Of a DNA stretch of 64,000 nucleotides, positions 53,401-62,400 are shown piece after piece (within the stretch, counting starts at the first letter, position 1; the number at the start of each line of letters is the position of its first letter). Origin of the DNA: Centropus unirufus (taxonomy: Eukaryota > Chordata > Aves > Cuculiformes > Centropidae); contig VYZI01000067.1 of NCBI GenBank assembly GCA_013397695.1, positions 1,009,619-1,073,618 on the forward strand. The letters are read 5' to 3'. The translations under genes were made by a program, and so were the position numbers. The notes beneath the pieces are model-generated. The model was not told the origin of the DNA and made no database searches. It worked only from the letters and a program-made list of their open reading frames with translations.

Positions 53401-56400
53401 AAGAAAAATATCCTACCTTTTGGGAAACAGCGGAAGCCAACCTTAACTGAAGTTTTTTCGATTGGAGTACAGTCCTTCATACATTTCAGTACTGGGTCAA
53501 CCGAGTAGCACGTAGATTCCTCTCCATCAATAGTAGGATTTCGATTCAGCTTCACATAACTGCGCTGCAGCTTGCACCCTAAGAGGAAAAGGAAAGGTGG
53601 TTAAAATTGTAGAAATAAATCCCAATCGATCCTTGCAATAATAAAGGTCCATATTTTCTCTTCAGCCTTTTTTTTGTCAGGTGCCTGACAAACCATTTTC
53701 ACAGTAGCAAGGTTATCGAGGTAGGATGATAATAAGTTTGGGGATACAGGAAAGAGACTGAAAAGGGAGCTATTTTTAAAATCTAATTGCACAATATAAC
53801 CCAAATGGAATCAGGTATACCCAGTTTTTTAGGACTACATAATATACAGAAAATAACCTCTCATGTCTGAAAGCTATTAAGAATAGATATTGCAAACACA
53901 ATGGCTACTTCATTGCATTAGGAAAAATGTCAACTGTAGTGAATGGATAAAAAAAAGAAGGCAGCATTTATATAATAACATCAAGGATAATGTTTGTATT
54001 GGATGATTTTTATAATGCTGCAATTATCTCACTAGAAAGGTATAATGTAACTTAACAGAATCCCAGCTACGACTCCGTTTCCTGACACACAGATAAGTAC
54101 AATTCTGCTGCCACTGAAGTCAAGGAGAAAACAACCATTAACTTCAATAAAGTTATCTCAGGTCCAAGGTAAATGGAGACCTACAGAACAAAACTGTATT
54201 GATGTTCTGGGAGACGATCATTATTTTTCCAGCTACATGTGAGTGGAGGCTCTTTTACTTTAGGTTTATTTATAAATATTTCACTGAGTTTGCACTCTCC
54301 GATGATACAAAACAAAAATTAAGCTTTATGCAGTTTGAAGATTTACATAAACTTTTGATGCGAGACTGCATTCGTAGTCTGCAACTTGTTTAGTTAAATT
54401 AAGTCTGCAGAAAACATCTGAAACTGCTTTAATTCAGTAGTGAAGATCACATTTACTTTAGTGGGTGGAGGATGACACCTTTGCATCTCTAATAAAAAGC
54501 TACTTAGTACAATAAATCTTAGTAGAATCAGTTATTTAACATTGAACTGCACACACGACAGAGAATTTTGCTGTAGTATATACTCTGTATCCACAGGCAG
54601 CATTTTAAACAGGCAGTGGTTAATGATGTTAAAATAGTTAGGTATCACTATTGTCATTTCTGAGTGAAAGATATCGCTGCTTTAAAAATAAATATTTTCT
54701 AGCTATTGGCAGAGGAAAAGTGAAATCATGCTCTGCCCAAGCCTAACTTGTTTTCTGATCTACTCACCACCGGAGCACGTTTCTTCAAGCAATACCCATG
54801 AATGAACAAAAGCAGAACAGCTGTGGGTTAGTTTATGATTTGGCATTAGGAGTTCATTTTGCTTTTCTCTGTCATTATTTCCACAAACTCCACAGGTCTT
54901 TTCTCTCATCCATGAAGCAACGGTAACCTATAAAATAGCACATCTTTGTAGTGAATACTGAAGTGTTGGTCTCTTACATTGACAATGTACTAAAAGGAAA
55001 GAAAGTAGTAACCTTGAAAGTAGGCTCAATACCTTAAGGATCCCACCATCAAACGTTACTTTTTTCAGTCCATGTGTTGGAGCTTCCACAATAACTGTTG
55101 ATCCACTTTTAGAAATTTTAACATTATCTATAAAAGGACAGAGAATCTTAGGGTGATCTGCTTAATTTTGAATTAGACAAACTGAGTAGCACAAAATACA
55201 TTGTAATGCATTTTAATTCAAAATGACAATTTTACTGTCACAGTTAGTTGTTTTTATTGTGTAGAGAGAAAGCAAAAATAGAAGAATTATTTCTTAATTT
55301 ATAAAAATATTCTACTGCTCTTTCCTAGAGTTGGAACTGAGTTTTCTATCTAGTCAGCTAGACTAGATAGTCTGGAAATGATAATGACATTGGTTTTGTT
55401 CCAGGTAAATACCTGAACCAAACATCTAATTGTGACTTTGTTTCTAAACAATCACCAACCTGGATACACCATGTATGTAAGAAAGTGCTTTATTTAGTTT
55501 CCCCAGCTGTGCTGGGGGAAAGTAAGAGTGTATATACTATAGGAAACAAGAATGGAAGTCAATACAAATCTTAGAGAAGTAAAGTCTATTTTTTCTTTAT
55601 ATTAATCCTGCTTGTGTCTTCTTTACATTGAGATGTTTCTGTGGAACTTATAAAAGCTTCTTGAAAATATTTAGTTTCTAGGTGAGTCCTGGCAAAGTGG
55701 GTATCACAGCGTACCCTTACCCTTTTCGTACTCAGAATCTCCACTGTGTGATAGAACTGGTTCTTCATTGCATGCTACAAGGGGAGATGAATTCGTGGCA
55801 GGACCAATTGTGATGTTCCTTCAGAAAAAGAAAGAAGAAACAAGCGGTTATTTTAAAACATGAAATACAGAGATATTTATGACAAAAGCCTACAGAGAAC
55901 AAATTTGAATATCTGAATGAATGAATGAGCTGTTTTCTTTCCAAGCTGCAAAATTCATTGGAATTCAACCTTTACAGACAATGTAAGGAATTACACTTAC
56001 ACTGAGGTTGTATTTATGTGAAGCACTCTTGAGAAAGACTGCGGATCAACTTTTCTTGTAGTAATGATGAATTTTGGGTGTTCAGTACAGTCTTGGGCCA
56101 CTACCAGGTTGCAGCTTTTATTGAAAGAATATGTATGGCTCACACGATCAAATGTTTTGAAATCTCCCTTGCGAACTTCACACGTAGCTGCAAAACAAAA
56201 GCACAAAAGAAATGGCAGATGTTAAGTATTGAAGGCCACCTCTGTGATATCCAGCAGACAGGAAAAAAAACTTCACACCTCCTTGGCATAAGCTTTCAAT
56301 GCTACCAGAGTCTGAAAGGAGAGGATAAGATGGCAATCATCCGGCATATTTTATACTAGTAATGATCTTGATTATATGCTAAACAAAACTTGAGTTAACA

Positions 56401-59400
56401 GGGTCTAAAATGCACCACATTCTCAAGAAACTAAAAGCAGTAACCATGATCAAAAGTTCAGATTTCCCGCTGAAGTGTTAGGCACCAACCAGCTAGGACT
56501 AACATAACTAATTTTTGAAGAAAATAAACAGAAAAGACATGCTCTGTCTTGTACCCATTATCTGATACCTCTCAGGGCAGAGATGGCACCCTCTTAGAAG
56601 AGGCAAAAGACAACCTCAAGCCCTTACAGACAGAAGTGATTCCTGAACTCTGAATACTTACATCAGTTTGAAGTCTCTTCATTTACCCGCTGACAAAGGT
56701 GAAGGAATGAGCTGTTGAGAAAAAAGGGTCAGAGATGTTATGCTTCCCTATAAGGCCACTAGAAGGAAACACAAGGCTCAGTCATGGCAGAGGACAAAAC
56801 TACAAATACTATTCATAAGACAAGCATATAAGTAATAGTTACATTGATCTTCTTGTGCAATTTGTGAAGCTATTTCAGGAAGTAAATTCCAGGCAGTGAT
56901 ATCTCGAGTCTCATATGCTGGAGATGGGCTTAAGGGCAGAATGAATGGTAGTCGGAGAGCCTGATAGTAAAGCGTTAGCTGAAAAAGCAGTAATGAAAAT
57001 ATGTGAAGACAAATTGAGATGTATTGCTTGAGATACGACTGCAAACAAAACAAGACCTTTATCTTGAATAAAAAAATCTTGAAGATGCATTTATACAATT
57101 GCAGTTGTGTTAATCTCTCCAGGATGCACCCAAACCTTAAGCCTTTGTGAGGAATCACTGTCTTCTCTTCGAGTCGCACTTAACTTTTTGAGAAATTGTT
57201 AAGAACACTGGAAAGTAACTGACATAGATGAAGTTTAAGTGACAACTAAGTGGCTTCTTAAAAAGCTAACAGGTTAAATAACTAAGCAAGTAGATGGATG
57301 TGACTGGAAAAGTGAACAGCACCCATTACAGGCTGAAAACTGGCATGAGCATTTGGGTAAGATCCCTGACTGTAGCTACAAATTACATTTACCAAGAGAA
57401 TCAAATTAATGCCGAGTGTGCCTACTTCTTCATTATCTTATATTAAAGATCCTGCAATAGTGAAGCACCGTGAAAGGTTAAAGACACACTAATTTCTCTG
57501 TGTATGAATAGCTAGCTGTTATTAATTTGCCAGAGATCCACAGGGGACATTTTTCAAAGTGGTGTGTAGGGATTTAGTGGACAAGGACCAATTAATCAGT
57601 GGGATTCTGCAGATCCAGCCTGTGCAAGCTGTTCCAAGAGTGTAAGTAACTGCTTCAGTTTAGTTAAGGCAGAGTTGCATTTGTTACTGTCATAACTTGC
57701 TTGGACTTGTCTTATTGAGCATGGTTACTGCAGATGAGGAACTTGACTGTCAACAGAGATAGATGCCGTACATGGTTCCAATGGAGTGCAAGGTGTTCTA
57801 AAGGGCTTCATTATCTGCTCAGGGACCCGTGCACATCCCACAGAACAAGTCACATTGGGTAAAATGAATAAAGTTGTGATCACAGAGAAGTGCTACTTGA
57901 GACAATTTGGGCCTAACTGCTGCTGTCAGCATGGAAATAAGGTATTTGACCACAGAGTTTGATTTGCAACTTAGTGCTACATTGTACCAAAGTAGCACAA
58001 AATCGAGAGTACTCTTGTATTCATTTCAAGATACACGTAATGTAGTCACGTATATAATAACTTCTCTAAAAGAAATCATTGTGATTTTTTTGTCCTTAAC
58101 TTTAACTATCAAAATGTTATTCATTGAAGATCCATTCAAGGTAAGGAAAAGGACAATAAAAATTGACACGTACCCCAGGAACTTTAATTACTGTATCAAT
58201 TGTTCGTGGAGAGGTTGCAGCTACCCTTACTATGAATTCATCAGATGGATTTCTCTGTTGTACTTCTGAGAAGCCCAACACAAATGCTACACCAGGAACA
58301 TGTTGCAAGAACCTAGAGATAAACAAGATGTGACAAACTCAGGTACGTGAGCAAAATCAGACATGGGAGCATGAGGTGTACTTGACAGATCTGAAAAATC
58401 AAGGATACAATTGAAGAACGGAAAAGTCAAAGAAATAATGCTTTGGGTCAAATTAAAAGGTTGATTTTATCTAAAGGAAACACATTGGTTTTATTTTCCT
58501 CATTTTAACGGAGTATTTTTTTGAGACTGAATAGAAGAGCATTTAAAAATAAAAAGGCATTTTAAACTGAAATATCAAATAATTTAATATGGAAAACAAA
58601 ATTAAGCATGTCAAGTTTTTAAGTAATTGACGGATGCCTTTTAATGTGAAACATGTGGAGAAAGTAGAACACACAGAAAATTGTTTTTTTTTTTTTAACG
58701 TGTTCTCCCCGCCCCCAAAATATGTTTGGGTAGAAAAATTTCATCCAGTTCTTTCAGTGATTTTATAAAGCCAGCTAACACAAGAAATACAAAATAGCAA
58801 CTTAGGAAAGAGTGAATTACATACGCAGTGCTTCTCTTTTTCATCCAGGAAGGAAGACTTCCCCATTGTACTTTAAACTGCACAGCCGGCTTCTTTGCCA
58901 GCTGGCCTGTAGTAGCCATGGCTTTTATCTTGTAGTCCTGGCACTCCTTGCCCCATCTTCACAAACAGGGAAACAACCATCCGAATTTCAGAAAAGAATT
59001 ACAGAACCACCCTTGGCCATTTAAAAATGTAAGCTTTTCTTCTTTCCTGAAACTTCACAGTGATCCTTAATGATTCCAAGTTTTTCTTTTGCTCTAAATA
59101 GGCTCGCAGAGAAATTTGGACTGCCTCCAGAAAAATCTGGGGCATAGTAGAAAAAAGTTCGCTAGGCTGTGCAGAACTACAGTGTACAAGTTTCTGTCTC
59201 AGAGCAGCCTGAAACATCCAGTTTATCATAATTTCCTGTAATTTCTTTAGACTTGGTAACTTCATAATCAAGAAGTATTTTTTTTTCTAGAAGAAGACCA
59301 TGTTAAAATTCATTTCACCAAATATGTCTTGACTTGAATCCCACCCCACTTTTTTAGATACTGAAATATAAGGCTGACTTTTTTTTTATTTCAGCAGCAA

Positions 59401-62400
59401 AAAGCAGAGATTTGTAAACTGTTAATGCAAATACCTTTGCATTAAACACATGGGAAAAATGCAGCACAAAGAGTCATGAAAAAAGGAAGGAAAGACATCT
59501 TCCTTGGTTTATGATTCACTCTCTGGAATCAACCCACTACCCAACTTTACTTTTTCTGGCTTTTCATGTAGGTTCTCAGAAATACATTTCAACTGTTGTC
59601 TGAGATTAATTATACAGAGAAAATCAGCTAGATCCCTACACAAGCAAACCCATAGCAGATAAAATAATAAACAGGTAGTAATGAAGCTGTAAATTTTTCA
59701 AACATTTGTTCTACTTCTACTGGCCACATTTTGATGTATTGTGAAAGTCAGTGTTTCTTTTTGTCAGATTTTAAAATGGCTGNTTTTTTTAATTATTAGA
59801 AAAAAAATGCTGAAAGAAATGGAAATTTTCTGAAATTTCACAAACTTTGTTAGGTGTTTCAGATTATATGTGTTTTTCCTGTTTGGTTCTCCTGATCCTC
59901 AGGTGCTCTGGGATTTTTAGATTTCTCTCTTGACCAGGCTTCCTGTGTGCTTACCTCTGCTTTTTGAGGTAGTATTACAACATCAGCACATGCTTTCCAC
60001 TTGGTTTCAGCCAGCTGAACCAAAACTAGTTGCACATCAACTTTGGCAGCATCGGAACGAACATACGCTGTAGCTTGATAACCTTGATTTCTGTTGTCAC
60101 TCCTTACTGCTTGTGCCACAATTGTGATGCCGGGTGGAATTACATCTCCCAGGAAGTTGTGCTGAAAATCAAACCCCAAACATCTGAGCTTAAGAATCTC
60201 TGGGTATTCACTGGAGAACCCACAGTCCGGTTTATGTGTGCTAATAGCAGGAAGCTCCTCTTCCGCTATCAGTTTAGTTTGCGGTATGTATTTGTATATC
60301 CCCAATAATTAAGAATAATTCTGGTTGAAATCTTGATTATTTTAGTAACATGAGAAAATTCTCAAAGATGTGATTGTTTTAATGCGGGAGCCAAGATTCT
60401 TCCGATCTTTATTTATGTTTCTAATAAGATTTTGTGCATTATTTTAATATTTCAAATAGCTGCCTACAATATGTATTAGGTGACTTCAGAGAAATATACA
60501 CATTCATAGTGTATTTGACTATTCTACAGCTCCTTCAATCTAATTGATTGTTTTGAAAACCTTTGTAGTATCAGAATTCCCATAGACTTTGCCTGAATTT
60601 GCAGAGATATTGGTTTTATTATAATATAGATATCTTTACTTTGTACACTTACGGAATACTAAATGTGTAAGAAGGATAAAGATGATTTATGTTTAATGAG
60701 ACTTTAGATTTACCAATCAGTAATGACCACGGAGAGCCTGAATGACCACGGAGAGTCTGATTTCTTTATACTCTACATGCACTCATAACCTCATGTCTAC
60801 ATCTAAAATTAATTAGGCAGACTTGAGTTAAACAAAATCTTTATACAAAACTTATTTATTTCCTGTTCATTTTCACTTAATGCAATTTATTTTGCATTTT
60901 GGGCTTTGATTGGAAAAAGAAAATGATTTCTCCTTTAACCAACAACGCCATTCCCTTTAATTGGTGTAATTTCCAAATCCAGGCTTTCACATACTGTACA
61001 AACCTTTAGAAATGAAGGGAAATACACCCAAGAAACCAGAAAACAGGACCTCAAGGCAAAAGAAAAAAAAGTTTTCATTGGGGAAGAATAATATCACAAT
61101 GGACTTGAACTTTCAGTTTACAAACTTGACTAGCAATGTTTTTCCTGAACCTCACCACCTCAGCTGGTTCGAGTGCCAGCACATCTACAGCTCCTGCTCA
61201 GCAGCCAGCAAAGCCCAGCTGATATGTGAACCACGCAGATATTATTACCTTGTCTCTGAGGCTGGAACCATGGCTGTGGTGGGTTCTGGTTCCTCCCATG
61301 TGGCTAGCATTTTCCCTGTGGCGGTGCTTCTTACTGCTGCTACTGCTGCTGCTGCTTGAGCGACTGCTCTTGCTGCTCCGGTCGCTGCTGCTGCTGTTAC
61401 TGTGGCTGCTTCCCGACTCAGAGGAAGATGATAATGAACTGCTTGATATCCTACGATCTGAATGCTATAAAACAAAATATGTTAAAAAGCTATGAACTGG
61501 CCTCTAGTTTTACACCACAGACACTAAAATCAGAACTATCAGCCTCTCTCTATAGGCAATAGACAGCCTTAGACATATCCAGACTGTTATTTTTATTATC
61601 ACATACAGACATGAAAAACATTGGGAAGGAATGTGGACGTCTCTGCTGATAAAAAAGGCCACATACACAGGGGCTGCAAATGGCAATGTCACGTTATCCA
61701 GGTTTAGTGTTAGGGAAACAAAATCTGACACTTAATAAATGCTCAAATACATCCATATTTTTTAGAAATAAAAAAAGAGATTATAATTTAATTAAAATCA
61801 CTGCAAATCATCTACGTTTTTCACAAGCAGGACACATGATAACATGTGTTCCTTGGAAGATCCTGCTTTTTTATAATTCCCCCATGGTTTTTGTTAACTT
61901 AACTTTGGCTGCATTCTGCAGCATCTAGCTCAAAGGTGCCCCGATCCAAATTTGAGGATTTCAAGTGCTGCAACAACAAAAGCATTAGTGTAGTCAGTAT
62001 TTTAGTAATAAATCTGCTTATTTTGGCCATCATTAGTGCTGTTAATTGGACGGTATGGAATGCTCAAGAGGAGCCAAGCAAAGTCCTTTGGTAATATGCT
62101 TGATTGTATCAACTGTAGCTACCATGGGAAGGTACACTTGAATTAGGGACATACCCTATGAATATGATCGGCCTTGAAGTGGAGCCAGTATACTTTTGGA
62201 AGGTGATAATCCTGCAAAATTCCAAAAGAAATTATCATTACCCGCAGTTCAGTAAGGATAACTTGCTAGCAGAAGTCAGAGCCTTTGAAAATTTTACCCA
62301 TTTTGTAGAAATGTCGTAGCCACTGTGACTGTTAAATTGAGTCTTGGCATATTTCGTCTCGGCTTGTCTGTCATATTTGCTGCGGCGATGGGAAGCACCA

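Larger units (their letters stand above)
50409..53416 (-). other. Last vitellogenin intron (about 3.0 kb)
   Basis: The largest intron of the visible gene, from GTAGGATATT to CTTTTCTGACAG on the minus strand. It contains an almost pure polypyrimidine tract on the plus strand (51887-51952), a T-run (52090-52103) and a two-copy 32-bp-period repeat (52791-52844). Open frames of about 130 codons on the minus strand (51830-52246 and 52643-53029) follow these simple sequences and show no domain. Confidence 0.8.

Noticed and set aside
57907..58269. 120-codon plus-strand frame
   Set aside because: Antisense to the well-supported vitellogenin exon 58174-58312.
61226..61495. Leu- and Ala-rich frames on both strands
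   Set aside because: Shadows of the second phosvitin exon (61249-61464).
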